Below, piece by piece: positions 25,308 through 33,843 of a stretch of DNA of 64,000 nucleotides (position 1 is the stretch's first letter; every line of letters begins with the position of its first letter). The notes below the pieces were generated by a model. That model made no database searches, was not told the origin of the DNA, and saw only the letters and a list, made by a program, of their open reading frames with translations. The DNA comes from CANKHJ01 sp035556495 (GTDB taxonomy: Bacteria; Pseudomonadota; Alphaproteobacteria; Rhizobiales; Xanthobacteraceae): the NCBI GenBank assembly GCA_035556495.1, contig DATMEW010000166.1:45045-109044 (forward strand). The letters run 5' to 3'. Both the position numbers and the translations under genes were made by a program.

Positions 25308-25660
25308 CCACTAAGAAGCCTCCAATCAAGATGCCGACGCACATCCCGCTCTATCCGAGCGAAAATCTCATCGCCATCTTGGTGCTGGGCGACCGCGCGC
25401 GGGACTGGCCTGGCGTGGCGGCGCTAGATGAGCGGAAAGGTTTGCCGAAGATCGACCCTGTTCGCGGCGGGCGGTATTGGCCAGCTGTAAAAGCTTTCTA
25501 CGATATGCACAACGGCGTGAGTTCAATCGCTGCGGCAAGCTCTTACCCCATCAGCAGAGGCATTCGGATTGCACCTTTTGCGCTAGACGGCGAGGAAACG
25601 CCGCACATTGAGAAGGCAATGGCGCGCCGCAGGGGCCGCCGCAAGCCGGCATGGGGTTAA
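25304..25660 (+). CDS. Hypothetical protein of the XRE operon (last gene of element 1)
   Basis: 118 residues. A region IAILVLGDRARDWPGVAALD followed by GLPKIDPVRGGRYWPAVKAF suggests a small helix-turn-helix-like guide or tip protein, and the C-terminus is very basic (ARRRGRRKPAWG). Close relatives seem frequent next to rhizobial phage integrases, which would fit an excisionase-type role, but this is uncertain. It ends 60 bp before the predicted right end of the island. Confidence 0.6.
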   Translation: MTTKKPPIKMPTHIPLYPSENLIAILVLGDRARDWPGVAALDERKGLPKIDPVRGGRYWPAVKAFYDMHNGVSSIAAASSYPISRGIRIAPFALDGEETPHIEKAMARRRGRRKPAWG

Positions 25661-25720
25661 GATGTGGGTATGTCGGATAACGACGAGAATACCTCTGTAA
25701 TATCAATATGATTGCGCGGA

Positions 25721-25734
25721 CACCCCCTCCGCCA
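25721..25734 (+). repeat. Predicted attR core of element 1
   Basis: CACCCCCTCCGCCA matches the last 14 bases of tRNA-Ser (11431-11444) exactly and in the same orientation; flanking bases differ on both sides. It is placed just after the last operon, as expected for the right end. Confidence 0.65.
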
Positions 25735-26010
25735 CTTGCTCTCGCGAAAGCGTTCTCCCGATCTGGCTCCGGCCGGATTTTCCCGTTGCTTTCGAGGGTT
25801 ATGCGCGGTTGGCTTTGCACTGGCGTCCTCGCTGCAGCAGCCGGAATGGTTCTCTGAAGCCCGATATTCTCCGGACCTCTCGACTGCGCGCATCCGGTGT
25901 AGAGCCCGTAACCGATTGAAAATATGGGGACAGATCCTCGCGCCACCTGAACACTTCGACGCCGGTGGCGTTCGTGAGATGGAACAGAAATCGAACTCCT
26001 GCAGTGAGCT
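25735..26010. other. Intergenic stretch between element 1 and the Type I restriction operon
   Basis: No gene is supported on either strand and no clear repeat is seen. It would be the chromosome side of the attR site, or the edge of whatever unit carries the restriction genes. Confidence 0.35.
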
Positions 26011-26724
26011 TCAATCCGACAGGGGAAGCGCGTTGAGGTCGGATCGGATTTGCCGCCATCCCGGCATGTTGCGATCAAGGGTCTGCAAGAAGAGTTCGTC
26101 GTGTCGCGGTGACACGAAATGGGCCATCTCATGCAAGATGACGTAGTCGACGGCGGGCAGAGGTTTCTTCGCGAGGTCAAGGTTCAGCCACACCAGCCCC
26201 TTTTCGGGATTGCAGCTGCCCCACTTCGTCTTCATCAACCTGATGCCCCACCGCGGTATCGGTACGCTTAGCCGATCTGACCACTTGGCGATGCGGGGAG
26301 CGGCCTTTTCCCGCAGCTGAGATCGGTACCACGTCGCCATCCAGCGTGCTTTCTGATCGGTCGTTGAGCCTTCTGGCACCAACATCATCAGGCGATCCGA
26401 AGGGTCTGGACGGATCACACAGCGGTTCTGGTCGTTCGGCTGGACCAGAAGCCTGAGCGGTTTTCCGAAGACAAAATGGGTTTCGCCGGAGACATGCCGG
26501 CGTTTGGGTTGGCGGGCCTGACCTTCGAACTCGCGCCGCTTCTTCTTGATCCAGCCCAGCCGGGTCACAACTGCGACCCGGACGGCGTCTTCGCTGATGG
26601 CCGGAGGGGCAGCGACCCGCACGCGACCGGCCGGAGGATAGACCCCGATATGCAGATTCTTGATCGGCTTGCGGACCAGTTCCACCGAAAGCCCGGCGAT
26701 CTCGATCAGCTCAGTATTCATCAT
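26011..26724 (-). CDS. YgjP-type metallopeptidase (M48/SprT-like) linked to Type I RM
   Basis: 237 residues. The zinc site is LHEMAHFVSPRHDELF, an HExxH motif with a downstream acidic ligand, and KTKWGSCN is the family signature preceding it. Members are YgjP/DUF45-type metallopeptidases, often co-located with Type I restriction genes. It overlaps the 3' end of hsdR by 14 bp and is last in the operon. Proposed role from association: control of restriction subunit turnover; that is inference. Confidence 0.88.
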   Translation of the reverse strand: MMNTELIEIAGLSVELVRKPIKNLHIGVYPPAGRVRVAAPPAISEDAVRVAVVTRLGWIKKKRREFEGQARQPKRRHVSGETHFVFGKPLRLLVQPNDQNRCVIRPDPSDRLMMLVPEGSTTDQKARWMATWYRSQLREKAAPRIAKWSDRLSVPIPRWGIRLMKTKWGSCNPEKGLVWLNLDLAKKPLPAVDYVILHEMAHFVSPRHDELFLQTLDRNMPGWRQIRSDLNALPLSD

Positions 26725-29700
26725 GCGACCGGATGATCTCGATGATGCTGTCCACGGCGTCCTCTGAATCGAGGATCTCCAGCAGCTTTCGCCGCAGCAT
26801 CCGCTCCTTCATCTTGTTGCCACGCCATCCCGTCTGGGCTGTGCTCCGGATTGCCTCATCAACCGCCATGGTCGCAGCTTCATCCTGACCGAGATTGTCG
26901 TAGAGCGCCTTGCGCCCCGTCGTGGTCATGGTCGACGGGTATTCGCTGCCGTGCCCCGCCTTTACCGCCCTGACCAATTCCGCGATCTTTTCCAAGTATT
27001 CCGCGTAGGCGATAGCGTCGTCCTTCCGCTTCTTGACGAGGTCAGTCAGCAGTTCTGATATTCGCTCGTAGAACTTTGGGTTCACCGGCGTTTCGTCGAT
27101 GATCAGCCTGCGGACGTTGTTCTCGATGGCTTCGGCCACGTTCTCGCGTTTATTCTTCAGGGAACTTGGCAACTCCCCCTCGACTGCGGCCCCCTTGCTC
27201 GCCACCAGGTCGATCAGGCTGATATCGTCCAGATGCGAGATCACCTCGGATTCGTCGGCCTTGATATAGGTGTCGATCAGGTGCCGCATCGCGGGTTCGA
27301 ACTGTTTCATGTCCACGGCATCGCCGCTGTGCAGGCGCACAGCATCACGCAGCGAAATCGCCCGTTCCACCTCGCTGCGGTACTGCGCCAACTGCAGGTC
27401 ATTGACCCCGGAGGCTGCGGGATCATCCGCCACCGATGCGAAGGCACGGGCATAGGCCCCTGCCAGCTTGTAGAGAGCCTGACGCCGCCGCGCCTTTTCA
27501 TCGGCCTGCGGATCGGCCTCCCATCCTCCGGGACTGGAGAAATAGGCAAGCATCTGGTCGTCGCCTTTTGGCTGCTCAACTGGATCAAGCAGCCCGAACC
27601 AGGCGTCGCGCGCGGTCATCAGATCCTCGCCCGCCTTTTCGGCCCGCGAAGAAATCAGCCCTTCCACATCAGCAGCATCGAAGGCGTCGAAGGCGCCCGA
27701 GGTGTAATCCTCGACGGCCGTTTCGATGTTCTTGAACAGGTCCTTGTAGTCGACGACATAGCCGTAATCCTTGTCGTCCCCGTCCAGGCGGTTCACCCGG
27801 CAGATCGCCTGGAACAGCCCATGGTCACGCATCTGCTTGTCGATGTAGATGTAGGTCGCCGTCGGCGCGTCGAACCCGGTCAGCAGGCGGCTGACGACGA
27901 TCAGCAGCTTCATCTGCGCCGGTTCCTTGCGAAATTTCCGTAGGGCCTCGGCCTCATAGGCCTCTTCATCCGTGTGCAGATCGGTCATCAGCCGGTCATA
28001 GACGCGATAAACGTACTGCTTTTCCGTCTCGCCCATCCCGGCCTCTTCGCCGGTCAGTTCCGAGGCGTTGCGCGTGTAGGACGTGACGATGGCGCATTTC
28101 CCGGCGAGGTCCGAGCCGGAATTGCGGAAGATCTCGAACAGCCTGCATGCCTCGGGGATCGAGCCCGCGACCAGCATGGCGTTGCCGCGGCCTGCCTTCA
28201 GGCGCGGCTTCAGCTCCATGTCCATGATGATGTCATTGGCGATCTGTTCCAGCCGGTCCTTCGACGACAGCACGCGCTGCAACGTGCCCCAGCGCTGTTT
28301 CAGGGTCGCCTTGGCCACCGGGGTCAGACCCTTGGTCTTGGCCTCGAACCATTCGTCGATCTTTGTGGGCGAGGCGACACGCTGGTCGATGTCACGCGCC
28401 TCGTATCGCAGGTCCAGCACGACGCCATCCTCGACCGCCTCGTTGAAGCGGTAGGGCGTGCCGATATAGGGGCCGAACACCTCGAGCGAGGGCTGCTTGT
28501 CCGACCGCAGCAGCGGTGTGCCGGTGAAGCCGAAGAACACCGCGCCCGGCAGGATCGACCGCATGGCGCGGGCGAGCTTCCCCGACTGCGTCCGGTGCGC
28601 CTCGTCGATGAAGACGAAGAACTCGCCCACCGGTGCGCCGATCTGGCCGCGCTGGATGTCGGCGATCATCGCGCCCAGCTCGTCCTCCTCCCGCCGCCCG
28701 AACTTGTGGACCAGCGAGGACACCACCCGGTCTTTCGGGTCGGCCAGTGCCGCCAGCAAGTCGGCGCCGGATTTCGCGCGGCGCACCTTGTCGCCGGTGT
28801 TGCCGAAGACGTCCTCGATCTGTTTGTCCAGTTCCTTGCGATCGGTCACCACCAGGATGCGCGCGTCGGGCCGCGCCTCGCGGATCCAGCGGGCCAGCAT
28901 CACCATGATCAGGCTCTTGCCCGAGCCCTGGGTCTGCCAGATGATCCCGCCCTTCTTCGCCGCCACGGCCTCTTGCGCGGCCTTCACGGCGAAATACTGG
29001 TTGGGGCGGGTGACTTTCTTGATGCCCGCATCGAACAGGATGAAATCGTTGATCAGCTCCAAGAACCGCGCGGGGGTTAGCATCTGCGCCACATCGCGGT
29101 CGAGCGGGTTGGTGATCGTGCTCTCCTCCTTCCAAGCCAGCCAATAGGGCTGCGGGGTCTGGATTGCGGCATAGCGCAGGCCCTGCATGTCGTTGCCTGC
29201 AAGGGTGATCTGCACCGTGGTGAAGAAGTGGCGGATGAACTCGGGGCGCTGGTTGTCCAGTGTCTGGCGGATGCCCGCGCCCAGATCCACGGTGGATTTC
29301 TTCAACTCCACCACGCCCAGCGCGATGCCGTTCACATAGATCACCAGATCGGGGCGCTTGTTATAGGCCTTGGGGTTCTTGGCGGTGACGGCCACCTCTT
29401 CGGCGACGCCCAGATCATTGGCGGCGGGGTTGTCCCAATCGACAAAGCGCACGGTGACAGGGGCCTCGCCGGGGCCGGGGGTGACCTGCACGCCATAGCG
29501 CAGCATGTCATAGGTGGCGCGGTTCGCCTCATACAGCTTCAGCCCGTCCATCCGGGCGACGCGCTGCAATTCGGCGATGGCCTTGGTCGCCACCTCGGGG
29601 TCATGACCACGGGCGAGCAGCCAGGGGCGCAACAGGGAGGGTTCGATGTTGGCGTTGGCTTGTCCGGTTTTTTCGGGGCGCTTGTGCCAGTCGCCAAGGT

Positions 29701-29797
29701 AGCGCCAGCCGAGGCCGCCGGTCTGCCCGGAGGTATCGCCGCACAGCTGCGCGATCATGCGGTTCTGCGTGGCGCGTTCCGGATCGCCGATGGCCAT
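26711..29797 (-). CDS. hsdR: Type I restriction enzyme, R subunit
   Basis: 1028 residues, normal length. The N-terminal nuclease domain has the PD-(D/E)XK site RPDLVIYVNGIALGVVELKK. The motor domain has Walker A TQGSGKSLIM, DEAH box VFIDEAHRTQSG, motif III FGFTGTPLL and a C-terminal motif VI-like ICRVNRLDGD. A helical HsdM-binding tail ends the protein. With HsdM2S it translocates DNA and cuts unmodified sites at a distance. It starts 30 bp after hsdS. All key residues are present, so it should be active. Confidence 0.96.
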   Translation of the reverse strand: MAIGDPERATQNRMIAQLCGDTSGQTGGLGWRYLGDWHKRPEKTGQANANIEPSLLRPWLLARGHDPEVATKAIAELQRVARMDGLKLYEANRATYDMLRYGVQVTPGPGEAPVTVRFVDWDNPAANDLGVAEEVAVTAKNPKAYNKRPDLVIYVNGIALGVVELKKSTVDLGAGIRQTLDNQRPEFIRHFFTTVQITLAGNDMQGLRYAAIQTPQPYWLAWKEESTITNPLDRDVAQMLTPARFLELINDFILFDAGIKKVTRPNQYFAVKAAQEAVAAKKGGIIWQTQGSGKSLIMVMLARWIREARPDARILVVTDRKELDKQIEDVFGNTGDKVRRAKSGADLLAALADPKDRVVSSLVHKFGRREEDELGAMIADIQRGQIGAPVGEFFVFIDEAHRTQSGKLARAMRSILPGAVFFGFTGTPLLRSDKQPSLEVFGPYIGTPYRFNEAVEDGVVLDLRYEARDIDQRVASPTKIDEWFEAKTKGLTPVAKATLKQRWGTLQRVLSSKDRLEQIANDIIMDMELKPRLKAGRGNAMLVAGSIPEACRLFEIFRNSGSDLAGKCAIVTSYTRNASELTGEEAGMGETEKQYVYRVYDRLMTDLHTDEEAYEAEALRKFRKEPAQMKLLIVVSRLLTGFDAPTATYIYIDKQMRDHGLFQAICRVNRLDGDDKDYGYVVDYKDLFKNIETAVEDYTSGAFDAFDAADVEGLISSRAEKAGEDLMTARDAWFGLLDPVEQPKGDDQMLAYFSSPGGWEADPQADEKARRRQALYKLAGAYARAFASVADDPAASGVNDLQLAQYRSEVERAISLRDAVRLHSGDAVDMKQFEPAMRHLIDTYIKADESEVISHLDDISLIDLVASKGAAVEGELPSSLKNKRENVAEAIENNVRRLIIDETPVNPKFYERISELLTDLVKKRKDDAIAYAEYLEKIAELVRAVKAGHGSEYPSTMTTTGRKALYDNLGQDEAATMAVDEAIRSTAQTGWRGNKMKERMLRRKLLEILDSEDAVDSIIEIIRSHDEY

Positions 29798-29827
29798 GAA
29801 ATACCCCCTTGGAAACTGTTACCCGAG

Positions 29828-30955
29828 TCAGACCAGCCTGACCCGCCCTATCAAAAGATTTTGCATCATCCCCTCCTTCACCGCCCGCGCCTTGGCGAGG
29901 CGGGACTCGAGGGTCTGGATTTCGGCGTCCATGTCACGAAGGACGGAAGCGATTGCCTTTTGTTCGTCAATGGAGGGCAGCAAAACCTTCAGCTTGCGAA
30001 CGTCCGAATTACTGATTGCGGGATAGTTCGAACCAGCGATGACCTCGTCGATCTGCCGCCCGATCACATCGCTCATTATCAACTCGAACAGATAGCCCGG
30101 GATAGACTTTTCGGGGCGCGGCCGCAGAACAGCAAAGCCCGTGGAACCGACCCAATCCGCACCAAGCCGGTCGAAAAGCATGTGGGATTTCAGGTTCGGC
30201 CGAACCGTCCCCAAGAGCACATCATCTTTCTGAAGGATGCGACGCGCCCGAGACGGCGCTGATCCAAAGGCGACATCTGTCCAGCCGGAGAGAACTCCTT
30301 GATTAACGTCCTCCAAGGAAATGTAACGAAAGGCATAGTCCTTTGGGGTTCCGGCGCCGAGAGCCTCTGGGTCAACATGTGCAACGTCTGAAATTGTGGC
30401 CTCCTCCCACTCCCCCGAGAACCCCGGGAGGCGGCGGCGGGCGGTGAGGAGGTCTTGCATCGCGCCCTGCTTGATCAGGCGCTTCTTGGCGATCACCCGC
30501 TCCAACCCCGCCACCGCCCCATCCGCATCCGACAACGCGGCGGCGATGGCCTGTTGTTCGGGGAGAGTGGGGACCGAGAACGTCATTTCTTTCAGGAATT
30601 TGAAATGTCGGTTGTATCCCGTGTTTGGGACTTCCTGCGCCGATAGCAGAAATGCCAGAAAGCGCGTGTCGTTATCGCCTCGCGCGGCGATGAGTTGCGT
30701 TCCGTCCGCCCCAATCGCAAAATCGAAATCAACGAACTTCACGATCCTTGTGTGGTCTCCGAATACGATCACGCCGCCATCTGGGGGAGTGAATCGCTTC
30801 GCAAGGTTGTTGGTGTAGCCTGCGATCTGAGACTTTCCTTGATCTACGACAGGCAAATCGCCCTGTGCGAGGATCTCGGTTGACAGTATCTGCTTATCCT
30901 TCGCGTTTATCCGGCGATAAAGATCATTAAACGTTGCGTTGGTGTCCTCACTCAT
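29828..30955 (-). CDS. hsdS: Type I restriction enzyme, specificity (S) subunit
   Basis: 375 residues from ATG 30955, which overlaps the hsdM stop by four bases; the longer frame to 31135 lies inside hsdM. Two target-recognition domains, each followed by a conserved helical spacer: LPEQQAIAAALSDADGAVAG ending in KQGAMQDLLTARRRL, and IDEQKAIASVLRDMDAEIQT ending in KEGMMQNLLIGRVRL. The recognition domains are visibly less GC-rich than hsdM and hsdR, normal for swapped specificity modules. The recognised sequence cannot be predicted by eye; it should be bipartite. Confidence 0.95.
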   Translation of the reverse strand: MSEDTNATFNDLYRRINAKDKQILSTEILAQGDLPVVDQGKSQIAGYTNNLAKRFTPPDGGVIVFGDHTRIVKFVDFDFAIGADGTQLIAARGDNDTRFLAFLLSAQEVPNTGYNRHFKFLKEMTFSVPTLPEQQAIAAALSDADGAVAGLERVIAKKRLIKQGAMQDLLTARRRLPGFSGEWEEATISDVAHVDPEALGAGTPKDYAFRYISLEDVNQGVLSGWTDVAFGSAPSRARRILQKDDVLLGTVRPNLKSHMLFDRLGADWVGSTGFAVLRPRPEKSIPGYLFELIMSDVIGRQIDEVIAGSNYPAISNSDVRKLKVLLPSIDEQKAIASVLRDMDAEIQTLESRLAKARAVKEGMMQNLLIGRVRLV

Positions 30956-33390
30956 CCCGCCATCCCCATCGCCGCCAGATGCCCGGCCACCCGCGCCTCC
31001 AGCCCGGCCAGATCCTGCAGGATCTGCGGCAGGGTCTGGCCATAGCGCTCGGTCAGCACCCGCACGCGTGCGGTGAGCGTTTCCGTCCGCGCCTCGACCT
31101 CGGCCCCGATGGCGGCGGTGATGTCGGCCAGCCACTTGTCCTGCACCACAAGGGTCTGGATCTCGCCCATGGTCAGGGCGGGGTATTTCTTCAGCACGGC
31201 TTGCGTCAGCCGCGCCTCGGCCTCTTTCGCCGCGCGTTTCGCCTCGGTCTCGCCTTCAAACAGCGCGGCCGCCTGTTTCAGCAGGGCCTTTTCGTCGGGC
31301 TCCAGGCCCCTGTCCTTCAGCCGCGCCTTCACCCCGCCCGCCGTCAGCTTGGCCCCATCGGCCATCAGTTCCTCGAACAGCCCGCCCTCGGCCCCGTGTT
31401 CCTCGGCCAGCTCCTCGATCTCGCGCCCCAGTTCCTCGACCCTTGCGGTGGCCTGATCCAGCACCGCCTTTAGGTCGGCAAAGAAACGCGCGGTAATCAG
31501 GGCGGGCGGGATCACATCGGCCACAAGGCGGACCTTGTTCACCGTCAGGTCGCCCTCTTCCAGCCATTTCACCTTGCCGTCGTCGCTGGTCTCTTTCCGC
31601 GCCTCGCGCAGATCACGCGCCGCCAGCCAGCCGCCGCCCGCGATGATGAACACATCGTCCTGCATCGTCGCGGCCCAATAGGCCATCAGCCGCTGATAGG
31701 CCTCATACTTGTCGACCAGGGGTGCTGCGTCGAACCGGGTCAGCATGTCCTCGGCAATGGTGTGGATCAGGTCGCGCGGGTGGTCGCCCTGTTTGATGCC
31801 CATCAGGAGGGGGGTATTGGCAGTGATCCAGCCGTTCAGGATGGCGGTGACCTGCGCGCGGAAGGCCGCGAAATCGGGGTGGTTGCGAATGGTCGTGCGC
31901 ACCTGATCCGGGACGACCAGCGGATCGGCATAGCCCGGCCGCGGGTTCGGCCCGAACAGCGTGGCGCGCAGGGTGGGCATGATGGCCCAGAACTCGCCCA
32001 GCGCGTCGATGTCCCGCTCCGGCACGCCGCCATGCAGGTGGGCGGTGATGTCCTGCAGATCCTCGGGGTCGGAGGCGTCGATATAGCGGGGGATGTTCAG
32101 GTTGAAGTCGTTGCGGGTGATCTCGTCAAAGGGGACAAGGCGGGAATAGCCGGGGATCGTCTGCGCCCGCGTGAAGGCGTCGATGATCTTGTGGATGTCT
32201 CGCTCGCGCAGGCGGTTCTTGTTGCCGTCCTTGATGAAGCCCCGGGAGGCGTCGATCATGAAGACGGGGCGGTCCGCGCGGGCCTTCGACTTGTCCAGAA
32301 CTATGATCGAGGCGGGGATGCCGGTGCCATAGAACAGGTTGGCGGGCAGGCCGATGATCCCCTTGATATAGCCGCGCTTCAGGATCTTCTCGCGCAGCCT
32401 GGCCTCGGCATTGCCGCGAAACAGCACGCCATGCGGCAGGATGACGGCGCCCGAGCCGGTGGCCTTCATCGAGGCGAGGATGTGCAGCAGAAAGGCGAAA
32501 TCGCCGTTCTTGGCGGGCGGTTCGCCATCGTCGAAGCGTCCGTATTTCGTGTCCTCGGTCAGGCCGGCGGCCCAGGCCTTGGCCGAGAAAGGCGGATTGG
32601 CGACGACGAAGTCGAAGGTCTGGAGCGTGTGGGCATCGGCCAGGAAATGCGGCTCGGCGATGACGTCGCCCTGCGCGATCTCGGCCGTGGCGCGATTGTG
32701 CATGATCATGTTCATGCGCGCGAGGCCGCGGGTGGCGATGTCCATCTCCTGCCCGAAGATGGTGATCGGCACGCGGGCGGTCTCGGCGGCTTTCAACAGC
32801 AGCGAGCCCGAGCCGCAGGTCGGGTCGTAAACGGTTTGCTTCGGGCTGGTAGCGCGGCTGACGCCCGCCACGGCGGCGACGACCCGCGAGACCTCGGCCG
32901 GGGTATAGAACTGCCCCTTGGACTTGCCCGCCTCGGTCGCGAAGTTGCGCATCAGGTATTCGTAGGCATCGCCGAGGATGTCGTCGCCGTCGGCCCGGTT
33001 CTTCGAAAAGTTCAGCTCTTCGCGGCTGAAGATGTTGATCAGCGCGGTCAGGGTGTTGATCATCTTCTGGCCGCGCCCGAACTTTTCGGGGTCGTTGAAG
33101 AAGGCCCGATCAATCACGCCGCTGAGGTCGTTCTCTTCGGCGATGCGGGCGATGATCGTGTCCATCCCCTCGCCGATGTTCTTCGATCCGCGCAGGGCCT
33201 TCATGTCTTTGAAGGAGGCCCCGGGCGGCACCTCGATCAGCGCGTCAGGCTGGCCAGCGCGGTCGGAGACATATTTCACGAAGAGGAGCGTGAGGATGTA
33301 ATCCTTGTAGAGCGACGCATCCATGCCACCACGGAGCTGGTCGCAGCTTTCCCAAAGGGATCGGTAGATGTCGCTCTTCTTGATGGCCAT
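30952..33390 (-). CDS. hsdM: Type I restriction enzyme, methyltransferase (M) subunit
   Basis: 812 residues from ATG 33390; eight extra codons upstream are possible. N-terminal HsdM domain, then SAM-binding motif I VYDPTCGSGSLLLKA and catalytic motif IV VANPPF, giving an N6-adenine methyltransferase of the gamma class. It is about 300 residues longer than E. coli HsdM, with a C-terminal coiled-coil extension (after about 560), as in the long HsdM subfamily. First gene of the operon; promoter likely in the 72 bp before the recombinase cassette's last gene. Confidence 0.96.
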   Translation of the reverse strand: MAIKKSDIYRSLWESCDQLRGGMDASLYKDYILTLLFVKYVSDRAGQPDALIEVPPGASFKDMKALRGSKNIGEGMDTIIARIAEENDLSGVIDRAFFNDPEKFGRGQKMINTLTALINIFSREELNFSKNRADGDDILGDAYEYLMRNFATEAGKSKGQFYTPAEVSRVVAAVAGVSRATSPKQTVYDPTCGSGSLLLKAAETARVPITIFGQEMDIATRGLARMNMIMHNRATAEIAQGDVIAEPHFLADAHTLQTFDFVVANPPFSAKAWAAGLTEDTKYGRFDDGEPPAKNGDFAFLLHILASMKATGSGAVILPHGVLFRGNAEARLREKILKRGYIKGIIGLPANLFYGTGIPASIIVLDKSKARADRPVFMIDASRGFIKDGNKNRLRERDIHKIIDAFTRAQTIPGYSRLVPFDEITRNDFNLNIPRYIDASDPEDLQDITAHLHGGVPERDIDALGEFWAIMPTLRATLFGPNPRPGYADPLVVPDQVRTTIRNHPDFAAFRAQVTAILNGWITANTPLLMGIKQGDHPRDLIHTIAEDMLTRFDAAPLVDKYEAYQRLMAYWAATMQDDVFIIAGGGWLAARDLREARKETSDDGKVKWLEEGDLTVNKVRLVADVIPPALITARFFADLKAVLDQATARVEELGREIEELAEEHGAEGGLFEELMADGAKLTAGGVKARLKDRGLEPDEKALLKQAAALFEGETEAKRAAKEAEARLTQAVLKKYPALTMGEIQTLVVQDKWLADITAAIGAEVEARTETLTARVRVLTERYGQTLPQILQDLAGLEARVAGHLAAMGMAG

Positions 33391-33462
33391 ATTGCCCCTG
33401 CCAATCTCTTGCACTACCCCCTCTTGGCGGCACGGCTTGCAAAAGGTGCTCAGGGGATTGTG

Positions 33463-33843
33463 CTATCTATCTGATGTCTGCCTTGACCATTCAACCGGAA
33501 ACGGCTCCAGAGCCCGCGCCAGCGTGATCTCCGGCCCTTGCTTCCCGTCCAGAATCGTCTCCACGATATCGGGCGAGAGCAGTGTCAGGCGCAGGATCCG
33601 GGCCATGTAGGTGAAGGCGATGCCTTCCCTCGCGGCCAGTTCGGAGATCGACGCGAACTCGCCCGACTCCAGCATGCGCTTCCAGCGGAAGGCGCGTGCC
33701 AGCGCCTTGACGAGGGTATCGTCGGGGCGGCGCTGGGTCGGGACGTCTGCAGGCAGTACCATCTCCTTCCGCCCACCGCGCCTCACGATGCGGAAAGGGA
33801 CGTGGATGGTGACGGTGTCGGGAATCGGCGTGTCGCGGATCAT
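33463..33843 (-). CDS. Conserved hypothetical protein of the recombinase cassette
   Basis: 126 residues. After an N-terminal beta region (TVTIHVPFRIVRRGGRKEMV), a helix-turn-helix is visible at about 60-95 (RMLESGEFASISELAAREGI, then TYMARILRLTLLSPDIVETI), similar to the DNA-binding helices of ParB/KorB-like proteins. The start overlaps the recombinase stop by four bases, so it is coupled to it. Likely an accessory DNA-binding partner of the serine recombinase. Confidence 0.8.
   Translation of the reverse strand: MIRDTPIPDTVTIHVPFRIVRRGGRKEMVLPADVPTQRRPDDTLVKALARAFRWKRMLESGEFASISELAAREGIAFTYMARILRLTLLSPDIVETILDGKQGPEITLARALEPFPVEWSRQTSDR

Larger units (their letters stand above)
11431..25734. 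mobile_element. Element 1: 14.3-kb tRNA-Ser integrative element (satellite-like or degenerate prophage)
   Basis: A tyrosine integrase gene begins 138 bp after the tRNA-Ser and points away from it, the standard layout for tRNA-targeting islands. The last 14 bases of the tRNA recur at 25721-25734, giving predicted left and right ends. The cargo includes an excisionase-like protein, a RepA-type ATPase, a TerS-like protein, a giant virion-associated-type protein, a lipoprotein, an Mrr-like nuclease and an XRE-regulated operon. Capsid, portal, large terminase and tail genes are absent, so it is a satellite, a plasmid-like island or a decayed phage. The ends are inferred from the repeat only. Confidence 0.7.

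Noticed and set aside
27974..29080. 368-codon frame antisense to hsdR
   Set aside because: Shadow of hsdR; no recognisable domain.
30956..31135. 60-residue upstream extension of hsdS
   Set aside because: It lies entirely within hsdM in another frame and is Arg/Gly/His-rich; the ATG at 30955 overlaps the hsdM stop by four bases and starts the conserved protein.
31762..33474. 570-codon frame antisense to hsdM
   Set aside because: Shadow frame; hsdM carries the SAM and NPPF motifs on the other strand.
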